In this document: piece by piece, positions 45,754 through 60,700 of the stretch
Layout of the letters: every line of letters starts with the position of its first letter
Numbering within the stretch: the first letter of the stretch is position 1
Assembly (NCBI RefSeq): GCF_026230105.1
Contig: NC_079474.1
Span: 38,144,294 to 38,208,293, forward strand
Direction: 5' to 3'
Source of the DNA: Diorhabda sublineata
Lineage: Eukaryota; Arthropoda; Insecta; Coleoptera; Chrysomelidae
DNA: 64,000 nt
The notes under the pieces: generated by a model
Told to the model about the DNA's origin: nothing
What the model saw: only the letters and a program-made list of their open reading frames with translations
Databases searched by the model: none
Position numbers and translations under genes: made by a program

Positions 45754-48700
45754 AGGGTAATAATATATGGGCTTGACATGTAGAATCAGAGCAATGTTTG
45801 TTAGAAAATTTACTTTGAGATTTTCACAAGAATTTTCATACACATAGAAGCCAATGCTTTCATAAAAGTATGGAGGATTTCATCTTCTGTTGTGAGAAAT
45901 TACAAGAATTTTGATACTGATAAGAAAGACAGCTTCTTTCTAAACAGTCTGTGTTTTAATTCATTTATTTTTGAAGAGATTGTTTGTACACGTTGAGAAA
46001 ATATTACCATAATCAAATTCATTAATTAAACTTTTATTCCTATATTTCAGGTGGGTATTGCCTTTCATGAAGTATGCATCTAGTCATACTTTACACATTC
46101 GCGATATTTACGATACTGTTGAGGAAGAATCAGCAGCACATGTAACTGAAGAATTTGAAAGGTGAGCAATATGATAAAAGTAGAAACTACTGTGAAAAGT
46201 ACACGAAGGAAATTTCCTAGAAATTAGAAAAAAAACCAAAACGACTATCGTGTGACAAATTTCTCTATGGATATCAAATATTCGGAATGAAATACTTGAT
46301 TTTCATTTTTCTAAGCTTCATTTAATCGAACTAGAAAATTCTCAAGTGGAGTTACAAATCCACTTTGATATTGGGTTTCAAAAAATTCCATGAATCTTTT
46401 CCGATTTTTTAGTATATAAGTATAGTAGTGAGTTATTATAACTCATTTTGTTAATTTATAGATATAAGTATTTGCTTAAGAGTCAGTTCAATAATTACAA
46501 AAAAAATATCAATAGATGAACTAATTTGAATTTAGGTAGTACGTATTTTTCAAATTTTCTTAAATGAGCACTTAAACTATTTCCTTCCAGGAATCATTTC
46601 ACGTGATTTTGCTCTATGTTATGTGAATTATATTACTCAAAATAATTTTTTAGGAACTGGTACCATGAGGTTAAATCGGCGAGAATCAAATACAGATCTC
46701 CGAGTGTGACTAAGGCTTTATTATTTACACATGGACAACGATTTTCATTACATGGAATATGTTTGTTATTACAGAGTGTTGTTATTAGGTATTTATTAAA
46801 AATAGCTCAGCGTAATGAGATGTTTCCATCATTTTGTAGTTCATATTTTTACTCTTGTATCTTTTTTTTAAAATCACATATTATTTATTTCAATCAAAAT
46901 TATCTAATTCAAATTATGATTTTATTTTTAGAATTCTTTATCCAATATTTTTAGCAGAATATATAAAATACTTTGAAGTAACAACAGATCAAGCACTTGG
47001 GTGGTATTTAGGTATTGGTTTAGTTATTTTAGCCATAATTAACAATTTTATTTACCATCATACATTTGTCGGATGTTCGATGATTGGAATGAGAGTAAGG
47101 ATATCATTGTCATCAATAATACAGAGAAAGGTAAGAGTTATAACCCCACCTAAGAACTTTTTTTCCCATTTCTCTAATAGCCAATTAGATCTCGCCTTTT
47201 CACAAACTTTTAATATTCCTACTCCTCACCCGCCCATGCTTTTCTCAAAACTTTTGTCATACACTGTAGAAAATATGTACATATGTACAAAATCATCCTA
47301 AAACCAATATGGACATAATGCATAGAGCTATGGGGTTGCAATAAACCATCGAACACCAAGATACTGCAAACTTTTCAATCTAAAATCAATGAAGTTATTC
47401 AGTCATCAGCGATAACAAACAAAAACTGCAACGAAAACCATCAAAATCCACTAACATCTAAACTTTACACCATATCATTTACTTATTTCTCTGTATTTTT
47501 TTGAGTTGATTGTAAATTTGCAATTGAATTAAAAAAATACACTGTGATACGTCACAAAGTGTAAATAATTATTTAAATAAAATGAATTTGTTCTAGAATT
47601 TAGACTCTGTATACAAATTTATCAACAAATTACAAATATTTTTTTCCAACGCTGTAGTAAGCTGTTAATTGTAATTTTCAGGTCATGCGATTGAGCCAAT
47701 GTTCATTGAACAGGACATCTCCAGCAAAATTAGCAAAACTTCTAACAGAAGATGTCAAACACATTGAGGATGTGGTTCCATATTTGCATTATTTATATAT
47801 AACACCTATTCATATCATAAGTTCGGCTTACATCTTATTTAACTCAATCGGCGTAGCAGCCTCAACAGGATTGATTTTCATAGTTTTTGTGTCTTTACCA
47901 GAAGGTACAGTGGCTGAATATTATTTTGATATAAAAAAATAGTTATCAGAAAACTCTCACTGTATCAGGGTATTGGAAAAGTGATATTAATATTGAATAA
48001 TTACTTAAATTTGAGCATTTCAATAATTTAGCTACAATAATTTCAGCGACGATCTCCATTTACAATTTCCGCATACTTTGAATAGCCGAAAACAATGCTA
48101 TGTTTTGATGTTTTCGAATTTTGTATTAGCATAATAATAAATTAATACCCAAAAGACCCAGAAGTATATTTGATTCCAAGTTTATCATAACAACTGATAT
48201 TCTTTATTACAACTTATACATTTGTTCCAACGGTGCTTCCACTCTTCAATATTATGAAATCGATGTCCTATTATACCTCTTTTGATATGTGGAAATAAGT
48301 ATAAGTCACATAGGCTCAGTCACAAAGCAAATCTTTTTGGATACAGTGATGTTGCTTTGATTATGGGTCATAACCATAGTATCATCACTCATTATCAGTA
48401 ATGATCTTTCATAGAATGGATCGGTTACAAGATGTTATTTCCTACTTAATATCCTCTGTTTATTGTCGGTGAGAGCCTACAGATTAAATTCCACAGCAAC
48501 CCAAATAATTTCTAAGTCTTCCCTCTTCCACAAAAAGGGTCGTCATCAATCGACATGCCGCTATTTGCAAACCAATCGTACCTTTTAATTTATTTCACGG
48601 TGTCATTTTTGTGAGCTGTTTCCAATATTGAATCAGTTTCGGCAGAATTTTGGCTAGTAAAAAACAAAAGTTCACAGCATCACGTTGTAACTTTACATCA

Positions 48701-51700
48701 TATAAAACTGAATAAAGAAATTAGTGGCACTGGCAAAAACATCACTGCGGATGAACAGAACAAGCCAGTTTGATAACACAAAAGGCACTGCACTGGTAAT
48801 GAGTTGCGTAGTACAAAATCTAGGCACACGTAATCCTATTCCGGTTATTATTGGGTCCCCGTAGTATATAAGTTTATCGTTTTAAATAGATCCCAAGGTT
48901 ACGTAAAATTTTTGACTGTGTTAGCAAATGTTGATTGATGATGACACAATTGTTTGGGTTACAGGCTACGTTTCAACTCTTCAACAAGATATAAAAAATC
49001 AGTTATCAATCATATCAGGGGAAAGAGTTAAGCATATGGCAGAGATTATATATGGAATTCGAATTATCAAAATGTATGCATGGGAAATACCGTTTGAAAA
49101 AATAATGAGTAAAATTAGGGAGTGAGTATATTTTTACTAAAATAAATAAGCTCCATTCGCCAAAAGATCATGAAAAAATGATTTTGAAACAGAAATTTTC
49201 ATAGACTACATTCATTTTTAGTTTCACTCAAAGCAAGATGTACTAACTATTCATTTACCTGTATATCTTGATTTCTATTGATTTGTGTTTCATGAACAAA
49301 ACATTCAACGCTATTTGTTTTAACTGTTTTTCTTTTATTTTTAATTTCTTCGAACCCCAATATCATTATTCTCATATTTTCCATATTTATATTTATGTTT
49401 CTTAGCTTTAATATCTGCTCCCATATTATTATATCTTGGTTCAACTCCTTTTCGTTATTAGCGAATAGTACTAAATGGTCTGTAAAAAAGCTATTAGAGA
49501 TATCCAAATAATTTCCATATTTTTGTATCCTATTCATATCTGATTAACTTTTTTTCACTTCTTTTTACCACTTAATAAAGATATTCTGAGTACTTTTCTT
49601 TCTTAAGTCTTTTATAATTATAAGCTGACCATTATTTTTTCTTCAATTCAATTTCCAATCCTCTTTGTTTTTATTTTTAGTTGCGAGTTACAAATACTTT
49701 CAAAGTTAGCGTATCTACGATGCTTTTCAACATCAACATTATTCTGCTCAGAAATAATAGCAGTTTTTCTGACTTTAACTACTAATGTTCTATTAGGAAA
49801 TAAAATAGAAAGTCATGCTGTATTTGTTGTGGTATTAATATTTTTCAGTATACTACAATATACAATATATTTTTTACCAGAAGCCATTGAAAGGTAAGTC
49901 CCCATTGATTTGTATATCTTCAATTTATGTTTGGAAATACGCCGGAATATTCTCATTATAGTAATAGGTATTGTACTCTGAAAGGAGTTTAAGTCGTACA
50001 AAAACAAAATATAGTTGATTTCTTTCTTGGGATTAACAGAATATTGAAGTACTTAGACTCTTTCATCAAGGTAATGTCCCCAGCTATTACCGAAGCCCGA
50101 CCAAATTATTTTAGCATCCTTAATTTATATTCTTGCTTAGACGAAGGCTACAAGCCTTTTAAGGAAAGTTATTTCAAGTACTTTTGTAATCGAGGTTTCC
50201 ACAACTGGATATAGTGGATGATGAAATCACGTAAAATTTTTTTTCGCATTAAAATCATCACGTAAAATTGAATCTACTATTGCGGATGCAACATTAAGAT
50301 TTGCCTCAATCAGTTGGTATGTGCATCTTAGATTTTCTCCGTTCATATGTCCTCTTTTCAACAGTAACTGAAGAACAAGATCTACCAGCACGTACTTTAT
50401 CACCAAGCGATATCCGTCATCTTATAAAGTCACTATACCAGCGAAACACAGTTACTTGTGTTGGATTATCATCACAAAATGTGCGTTACAACCGTTAAAG
50501 GCTTTGTTGTTCATTTGAACCGACCTCGAAATACCTTAAAATATTAGAGTGTACATTTTCACAAATTTATATTTCCATGGCAAATCGCATGCACCACTAT
50601 TTAGTCTGTGATAGCAGCGATTTAACTGCAGTTAGAACTTATTATTTAAGGGTGGCGTCGCTCTTATTTTTTAGATTTAGCCCATATCGATTACCAACTG
50701 TTTCAAAACTTGCGGGTGATTAATTTTCTTCGGATAATTTGCGTTACATGAGTGGTTTATATAGGTTGCATAATTTTATTTCGAGACATATTAGAAATAC
50801 TAAAACATCGATTGAATAATTGTGTTTACTTTAAGGGGGGGGGGAGATTTTAAGAGTGAAAAATAGCATATTTGTATGCTTTCCTTGCGGCGAGGTGAGT
50901 AATATAAATTTATTATATTTAATTAGATGGTGAATCTCCAGAAGCGCCTTAAAAAAAGTGGTTTTGCCTTAAAAAAAGTCGTTTTGCAGTGAACTCCCTA
51001 CCGGACCATTTGAAACAAAAGAATTGATGTGCATTTTTAAGGTGATGATTTTTCCAAGTAATCAGGAATAGTTGCTTTCATATTTTTAGCAGCACTTGGA
51101 AGTGAAAAACGCGATTCAACTGGAAAAATCGCGTTTAATTTGTTATTAAAAAATAAAAAAAAATGAAAACAAACTCTTCCTGATTACCTGTTGATTTACG
51201 TATGAAGTAATGTTCAAATTTTCAAAAAAATTGGTTCAGTAAATTTTAAGTGCTAACGAATTTAAAAAATGACGGTTTCGGAAAAATCGCTTCAAAGTTT
51301 TTTATACCTGAAAATTCGAAATCAACTATTAATAAAAGAATATGAATTTTTATACTTAGATAGAATAATCAATGTCAGCAATACACAGACGGTGAAAGCT
51401 GCTTTCTACTAGGGGTAACGAGCGGCTACCGGGCAGCTATAAAAATGAGGTATCAAAGTCGGTCGTTTAAAACGTTATAACTCCGTTAGCTTTATTCTGA
51501 TTAACTTAAAATTTGTACACAATATTTTGGACATATTCTTCATTTAGAAAAAAACCTCGCCCCCCTTTAATAGAGACTTTATTGAAAAAAATGTTACCAT
51601 TACCATTTTTTTACTGTAAGTGTGTCAGGAGCAGGGCAAGATATAGTGTGAAACCATCGACTTTCACATTGATAAGGACTCTAATGTCCAACTAGTGTAT

Positions 51701-54700
51701 CATATATATTTCTTGGACAAATTTCTTTCTGTTGTGTTTTTATAGATATATCAATTTCAAATCATCTATTGAACGGATAGAAACGTTTCTAACTTTAGAA
51801 GAGAAAGAAGAGCAATTGAAAATAATTAGCTGTATCAAGGGAAGTAGAAAACCAGGAACTGTATATGTTAAAGACGTTAGTGCCAAATGGGCGAAGCAAA
51901 CTGTATTACAAGTGAGTTTGTTTTCAATGCCGCTATTGTGAATTTGTGTACTCCAAAATTCATGAGCTTTTGGTGATATTGGATGAGGTCTAGCTTGATA
52001 TTCAATACTTATATCAATTTATTAGTGCTACTATAATGAAATTCTTTTATAGGATCTCAGTTTGAAGATTAGAAATGGAAGTCTCTGTTGCATTGTAGGG
52101 CCACCAAGTTCTGGAAAAACATCCTTTTTGTCTCTTGTTCTAAAAGAAATTACACCACAGTGTGGGAGAGTTGAAGTTGTTGGATCCATTTCATATGCAA
52201 GTCAGAAGCCATGGTTATTTCAATCGACAGTCAAAAACAACATACTTTTTGGTCTTCCATATAACAGGCACAAGTAAGTGAATAATTATATCAAGATAAT
52301 GGATAATTGTGTTTTGAATATGTCTATTGAAATGTCTGTATAATTCTTTTACTGAATATTGATGAATGGGTCACGATATATTAGATAATCTTCATACGAT
52401 TATCTTTTTATCAAATTAATCTGTACTTTATCATGCACAATAGTATCTAATCTCAGTTCCATATATTGCAGATATCGTGAAGTTACTCGGATTTGTGATT
52501 TGGATGTTGAATATCAAAAGTTGCCACTAGGAGATAGAACGTTAACTTCGGAGAGGAGAGTCTCCGAAAATTCTATTCTCAAAGAAAAAATTAATATAGC
52601 AAGAACAATTTATAGAGATGCTGATATCTATATTTTTGATGATTGTTGTGTTTCGATAGATTCCGAAACTGAAAAGTTCATATTTTTAGAGTGTTTCAAT
52701 GAATATTTGAAAAATAAAACCAGAATATTTGTTACAAGAAAATTATATTTGGCAAGAGAAGCAAGTCTTGTTGTTGTTTTTAATAACGTAAGCTCTGGTC
52801 ATGGTTGACAGGACATTTCATATTAGTTTATTCAATTTTAGGGCAATATATGTAAAAAAATAGATGGGGATGATTTGAAGGAAGAAAATTTCGACTTTTT
52901 GAATTCAGAAGTAAGCAAAGAGGAAAATCTTTGCACTTCTCCAGGCTGGAAACAATTTTTAGAAAAAACTGAGGCAAGTTTCTTTTAATTTTCCATGATT
53001 AGGCATTTTAACAGATATATCATCCCATTAGTTTAAACGATACATCTTTATTTTTATATAGCAGATTCTCTTGTGTGGATTTTGAGTTCTCTGTCCATAC
53101 GACCATATCTTTATTATAATCAATATAATGACGATGAATATGAATGATATTATCTTATAATTAAATAAATTTCAGCTTTTGTATTAATATATTATCCCAC
53201 ATTACAGTTGAATATGCACGAAAAGGAAGAAGAATTCACGAATATCGAAAATAAACGAAAATGCTATAGAACTATTGCAGATTTCTTAAGAACATCAGAA
53301 AAAAAGTTCATATTTGAAATTGTGATTGTTTTTATGGTAATTACACAATTGACTGCGAATATTTCTGATCTATTGCTCCTAGAATGGTGAGTATAAAAAT
53401 ATTAAGATCACATACACGTTAATTTAAGGAAAAATCTTATATACGACCTATTTATAAATAAAAATAAGAGTCACGCCAGAAACTGAACCTGTTGAATAGT
53501 GTCTACAAAAGGACCTCAAATTCGAGAGATTCACATCTCAGCGCCAACAGTATCAAAATTGATCGCTTCGACCAACACACAATAAATACTTTTCATACCG
53601 TATGTAACAAAAGTTTTCGGAAAAAATTCGTTGTCTTTATTTTAATTCTAAATAATTTAGAAGGCCAGCCATAGAAAATACTGATTTTATAATGTCTCAC
53701 TTTTCATGTCATTTAAATTTTTGTCAAATTTCAACTTAGTTATGGCCTACAAGGTATATATCCGAAAAAGTATGTGCAGGATATTGCGCTTTCGATACCA
53801 TTTCTAAAGCAATAAACTGTGAATAAAATTACTTGATATTTGCAGAATTATTTTCATTTCCATACTGTGATGACGATAAAAACAATTACCGATGATTAAA
53901 TTAACATAATAAACTCTCATAATTTGTAGGATGAATCATTCGATCAATGAGACATATTTCTACCAGGCCGATAACAATTATGTTCAGTTAAACGAATCTT
54001 CAACAATAATTATATTATATCATAAACTTGTTCATGATATATTCCACGGAATTTCCTTGAATCAAGAAAAATCAGATATTAATTTTGAGTCAACAATACT
54101 GAAAAGTAGCCGCGATGATTTCTACATTTGCTTTTATGCGGGGTTCATTTCTATTTGCATCATTTTCACTGCTGTAAAGACTCTTCTGTTTCATACACTC
54201 TGTATGAAAGCATCAAGAGGATTGCACCGTAAAATGTTTGAAAACATTTTGTTCTCTCCTATAAAGTTTTTCGAAAATTTTCCTGCAGGTAATTAATAAA
54301 CATTTGTTTTATTCTCCTTACCTGAAATACTTGATTTACTTAAGCAGGGAAGTAATGGGTTTTATTCAAGGTAAATATATATTAGTGAATAAATTTATTT
54401 AATAGATTGCTAACTTGAAGGAGAGACTGAGAACTGTCGTTGTCTAAGTATTCTTAAGAAAAAAGCAGAAAATAAATTCCACCTCTCTCCATATCTCTCC
54501 CTTGATCTTCTTTAATCTTGCTTCACCTTTATACGTCTCACTATCTTTCGATCTCTTGTTGAATATTATGTAAGAACTATTCGGAAAGTGAGGAATATTT
54601 CTGTTTGAGCTGGTGTGACGAATATTTTTGGGTTTGCCTCAATATATCTACATACTATACTAGACATTATAATAAATCGATCAACTACTGGATACATTAT

Positions 54701-57700
54701 GAAATCATACATACTACTTCAATAATATATTTAGCATTATATATTAGGCCAAACTTATTGATCCTGATATAAATACGCACACTCTAGAATAAACTAGTAC
54801 GGCCTAGTCTAAACCAATTTAGCACAGTTTTCCCTTTTTTTAATATGGATCCACCTACGTTAAGTCGACAAGCAAATCAAAAACAATGGGAGGAAAAGTT
54901 TTTGACAGAAATATCACAAAGTGAAAGTAAGAAGTCTTCACATTATAATGTGTTATCAATGAGGTTGGGTTAGGCAATCATACTTTGCAATTTTAAGTGC
55001 CACCAGAGTACACCTTGTAAAAATAAGAATAAAATCAAAATAGAAATTTCAAATATGTAACAGTACTTAATCAATCAAATTATTTGTAGTTTTATAAGAA
55101 TTTACAAACAAATAAGTATAGCTCAATCTATTTTTCGAAAATTCTAGTTTTATTCTTGGGTATTCCTCACTCTAATAAATAATTCCCAAATTAACTTTCT
55201 CGAAGAAAATAGTATCGCAAGAAAGCTCTTTCAACGAGAAGGACGAAGGAATAGAAATATTACTGATTGAAATAATTTCACTACCATCAAATCATTACAG
55301 ACATTATCACTATCAAACATTATCACTATCTATATGGAGGAGTGAAAATTATAATAACTTTTTTAGACAAGTATCAGTTAAAAGTACTATTTTAGACTCA
55401 AATTTAGAAAAAACATAGATTCTGTTGTTTTCGATATGTTGTAGGTAAAATTTTGCAGAGATTCTCCAAGGATTTGAACGTTATAAACGAGTTATCGCCC
55501 AAAGTTTTTATTACTCTACAAATGTTTGCTGCAGTATTTGGTGCTTTTCTGCTAATAGCATATGCTATACCAACAATGATTTTACCAATTATTCTCATTA
55601 CGATATTAGGCTATCTTTTGGCTTCATGTTTTCTCATCACAAATCGAGGTTTACAGAGGCTTGAAAAAAACTGTAAGTTCAATTTGGCTATGATACATCT
55701 GTGTAAAATTAAAATTATCGAACAATAAATAATTGAGACTTCTGTATTTTTGTTTCCAGCACAAGTGGCCGTAGAGTATTTTTTGGCCACGTCCTTTTAT
55801 GGAGTTTCCAATATTCGAAGTGCTGGAGCAGAACAATTCATTACAGAGGTTTTTGAGAGTTTGCTTGATCAACACACCAGCGTTTATTCTTTAATTCTAA
55901 TGACGAGTGAATATATTTGTTTCTATTTGGACTTTTTTACCGTGTTGTTCTTAGCAGTTGTTACATTTTTCAATATTTCAGTTGGAATGAGTAAGTGAAA
56001 TGCGATATAATTAGATGTATATTTATTTATATTTGGAAATATAGTTGAGAAAACACAGATGATATTTACTAATAATCAGTTATGAATCTTGGAAAACGGA
56101 AAAATAACAATTAAAAATGATTCAGAGATATGAAAATCAAGCAAACGAAAAGGTGGAGATGGGGAATAGATTAATGCATAAAACGATTTAAGCTTGCATT
56201 AAAATAGTGAACGAATTTGTCTAGTAGCAATTATTTACGCTACAGCTATTTAACTTATTTTCCGATAAAAAGAATAATTTTCAGTTAACACAAATTTTCA
56301 CAAAGCTAAATTTTAGTGGATATCTAGAGCTTATTGTTGTACTATTAGAAATACGTTTTCAGAATTACCTGTGTATCCTAAAAAAGTTAATAAAGGTTAA
56401 CATTATGAGTTATACTTGGCGCATTTTATTAAAGTATTTTTCCCGCTAGAGGAAAAGAAAGGTGTTTACGTAAAATTGAGTCTGAACATATCGTATACAT
56501 ATCAAACTGTCAAATGTGAAAAGAATAATATAAAGCCTCGAAAGTATGAATTTGTTTGAAAAATATTGAATTTTCACCCGGAAATTACTACTTATTTTGA
56601 TCAGTTATTGGGGACAAAATGAACATTTTTATTTAAAATAAAATATCAGGATCAAAAAATACATTCATTCAAAAAAATTTAAGGTGTTTAAGTACGAGGG
56701 TTGTTACTCAACTTTTAAGATATGGCAATACTAATGTGAATATATCCAATTTGACATTGCCATCATAAAGTTTGACATTTTTAATGGTGAGCGTATTCAG
56801 AACATGTTGTCATACGAGTGCTATTTGAGTTTATAGATACTTGAAACATTCAACTTGATCAAAAAATGGTATTAAATCGCACTTTGCTACAGGATGAATT
56901 TCGTGGAGTTCGTCCAAAATTGGCTGTTATGCCAGAAAACATCGTTGATGGGCGTGAACTGATATTGCATGTGACATACCTTAAGATTAAGGCATACTTG
57001 AGCATAAGTTCCACTTGCAAACATTCAATATTACATGATTATTTAGCAGTCAAAAAGGTTTGTTTACTTTGGATACCGCATAATTTGACAATCGTTTTTA
57101 AAGATAGCTCATGCCGATTGGTGTAAAGAAATGCTGAAAAAATTTAATCGCGGTGTTTTGAAAGATGATGACAGACGATGAATGTTAGATCTATGCGTAA
57201 GAACCCAAAACTAAACAACTTTATGGGTTATTCAAGACGAATCAAATCCTACAAAATTTGTTCACGTACGAAGCACTTCGAAGCAAATGGTCACCTGTAT
57301 TTTCGGAATATCTGGACATGTCGCCACTGTTCCATTAGAGCAACGTGGAACGGTCATTTTTGAATGGTACACTAGCATTTGTTTGCAAGAAATGTTCGAA
57401 AAAATCAGGGAAACTAGTCGCAGAAGACGCATAATTTTTCTTCTTATTCCCAAAGATCAAAATAATTTGCGAGGTGAACGTTTTTCTTCACCTGAAGAAG
57501 CGGTTGATGCGTTCAAATCACATGTTTTAAAGGTACCTCAATCGGCTCAAACGTATACAAAAGTGTATTGATCTTAACGGAGAATATTTTGAAAAACAGT
57601 AAACCTACATTCAATTATAAATATTTGTAGCAACCTTCGTACCTCAAAATTTGATAAAGGGATTGCTTCACCAACAAACAAAAGCAGCAAAGTTGAGAAT

Positions 57701-60700
57701 AGAATAGAATGAGAGAATAGAAAAATGGTAGATGAGGTAACACTTGATAAATTGGTCTCAAAAAATATATTTCGTGCTCGACAATTAGTGTATTGTAGGT
57801 CATATCGAAATTCCTACAATTAGTCCTGGAAGCGGTTTCTCTACATTCGCTGAACACTATTTTCCAGTCTTGTGACGTAAATCATTTAGTCAGTGTATAT
57901 GAAAAGTTGATACGTGGAGAGAAGCTAATGAGACAAAAGAATTATATGAAAGGCAAAGAACATACCTGCAAAAATGGAGAAAAAATGAGAGAGCATAAAA
58001 TGATATATATGAAATTTCATATTAAGGGAATGTTAATGGAAGAAACCAATAAAAAAAGAATTTGCACAATGTCTCCAGAATTCATCATTCGCAAGGTTTC
58101 AATTATTTGAAAATTAAGTCTTTTAGTCAAATTCAACCTATTTGGATTGACAATATTAAATGAAATAATATTTTTGAAATAAAATAAAAAATAGACCGAT
58201 TTTGCGTAGGCGTTGTGTACTTTGGTGATTATCTATTCGTTTATTTAAAATGTATTTTATTTCCGTAAAAATTACTTTCAAATTAACGACGATAAAAAAT
58301 TTCCAAAAACCATAAATGGGTTTCCATTTGCCGGTTACGTAAAACTGAGTAAATTATTTTAATGGTATCTTTATGGTTTCAATTAAAATAATTATGCAAA
58401 TTTTGCTGGATGACTTATCAAGAAATGTTAAATTGATTGTTCAAATATTCGTACGATTAATAGGTTGAAGATTCGGATAAGTTCTTATTCGCATTAATCG
58501 ATTTGTCAGACGTTTCAACAACTATTAAATTTAATATATTTCCGTAGATAACTCTCACAGTGGTTATATAGGATTACCAATTACGCAGGCGATAATATTA
58601 ACAGAGTTACTACATGTAGGAATCAGAGAAACTATTGAAGTATTAGGTAAACTTCCCTCTCTTGAAAGAAATCTGATGTATACAAAGTTGATAACCGAGA
58701 AAGTTGATGAAGCTACTTTAATTCCGAAGAGTTGGCCTTATTGTGGAAAAATAGTTTGCAAAAACGTTTATATTAAAGAAAATGATGGTCGTGGCTCTCG
58801 CCTTAAGAATCTAAATATTGCAGTCAAACCCGTAGAAAAAGTAAGTTGTTTTATTTCGATTCTATCTACTTTTTCATTCTTCTCAGACTTGATTCAGTTT
58901 GACAGTCATTTAGTTTATGTTATGAGACTGGATCCAGGTGTCCGGATAACATTTGCCACCTGATTGGAAGACAATGGCAAAGTACCGATACGAAAATGTC
59001 TAGATAGCCTCTCAATATATACGTTCGGATCCATCGATAAACTGTAGGTAAATGAATAGAACAGAACAAATAGAAATGGGAAGTCGCCTACGACCGATGG
59101 GAACATGGAATGACAACAAGAAGATAGCAGATTATCCAGTGATTTGAGAAGCAACTGTAGAAAAAGTGCCCATTAAGGATTGAAAATTAAGAAGTTAACA
59201 GAATATCCTAGGTAATCAAGCACGGCGATTCGGGAATATTTTTAGTATTTGATGATTCTAATGTTTTTCAAAGCCCAAAATTAAGCACACCGCAATTCTT
59301 ACCTGATTAATTCCAAACGATGATATTTGAAAGTTCGGAAATGTATTAGGGATAGTACACTTTAATGTTTACAATCCCCCTACGAAAACGCTCCTAATAT
59401 AAACAAAAGAACTTGGTCCACGAATGGAACTGCGTTGGAATTTGGATAAGTGATCCAATTCCATGGTCTCAATCTGCTCCACGAAACGAATCACCCCTTT
59501 TTTGGTTGATTCCAAGGCCAGCAGTGTTTGTGTTAGTAAGCATATTACTTTTTATTTTTATTTAAATTTTAAAATTTTTTTAGATTGCAGTTGTCAGCCG
59601 AAACTCTGAAGAAAAATGGGCTCTAGTGAATTGTCTTTATCGTTTAGTTAAAGTAGAGGGTCTAATAACACTCGATGATGTTGATACGAGTCAAATAAGT
59701 TTGAATAAATTGAGGTCGTCAGTTACTATAATAACACAAGAGCCTATATTATTCTCGTCATCAGTGAGATTCAATTTGGATCCACTGGAGTGTGCCAGTG
59801 ACGACATCTTATGGAGGGTATTGGAAGAGGTACGCTTACTTAAAAACAATTCCTCGACGCTATCCCTAACGCCATTAGATGAAATCTATATTCCAAGACC
59901 CACCCTACAATTCTTCGGAGTTACTGGTTTTCTGAGGTAACCTAGTGAAATCGTACATCAACTAAATGGTACACAAAAAGGGAATATGCAGACGCAGCTG
60001 TAACACCCTTATACCTACTCTAATCCTCTTAATTATGCTTTGTTTTAGCGAGTAATCCTTCAATAAATTCCTACATTTTCATCCGCGATATACATCATCA
60101 AGTGATGCAGAGGAACACGTTCCTATATCAGGGCGATAAACAAATCCAAATCACTTCCTTTCTCTCTATGCAATAGATAATCAGTATCTTCAAATAATGA
60201 AAATATATATGCATGTCCTCACATTAGCTTCCTTATTTTTGTTGTAGGTTGGAATGAAAACTAGTATTCAAAGTCTATCTCAACCAATTATAGATGGAGG
60301 AATCAATTTCAGTTACGGTCAAAGACAGTTACTTTGTTTAGCAAGAGCTATACTTAGGAATACAAAAGTTGTCATAATAGACACTAGTCCAAACAATCTT
60401 GATCCAAAGTGAGTATATATAAAATAAAACTGTTCGATTATAAGAATATTACAATAAGTTTTTTATTCAAAAGCTGAAAAAATATGAATAGTGCGACTGT
60501 CCTACATACTATTCTCCTTTTGAGTATAATAATGAGAATAAGATGTATTTTTCGCAACTTATAAGCTGAAAACTTAAAAAACTAACTGGTTATTTGAAAA
60601 TTGACTTTATTATGAAAAATAATTTTTAAACGTAATAAAACTATAAACATATGGTAAATTAATTTTGCAAAAATATATAATGTGACTTTTTTGCCCCAGT

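Noticed and set aside
50301..50498. 65-codon plus frame in ABCC intron 7
   Set aside because: I first considered it as missing ABCC coding, but exons 7 and 8 already join in phase to give AIERYINFKSSIERI, so it is not needed. No motif.
53492..53674. 60-codon plus frame between ABCC exons 12 and 13
   Set aside because: Intronic; exons 12 and 13 join in phase without it and it has no ABC features.
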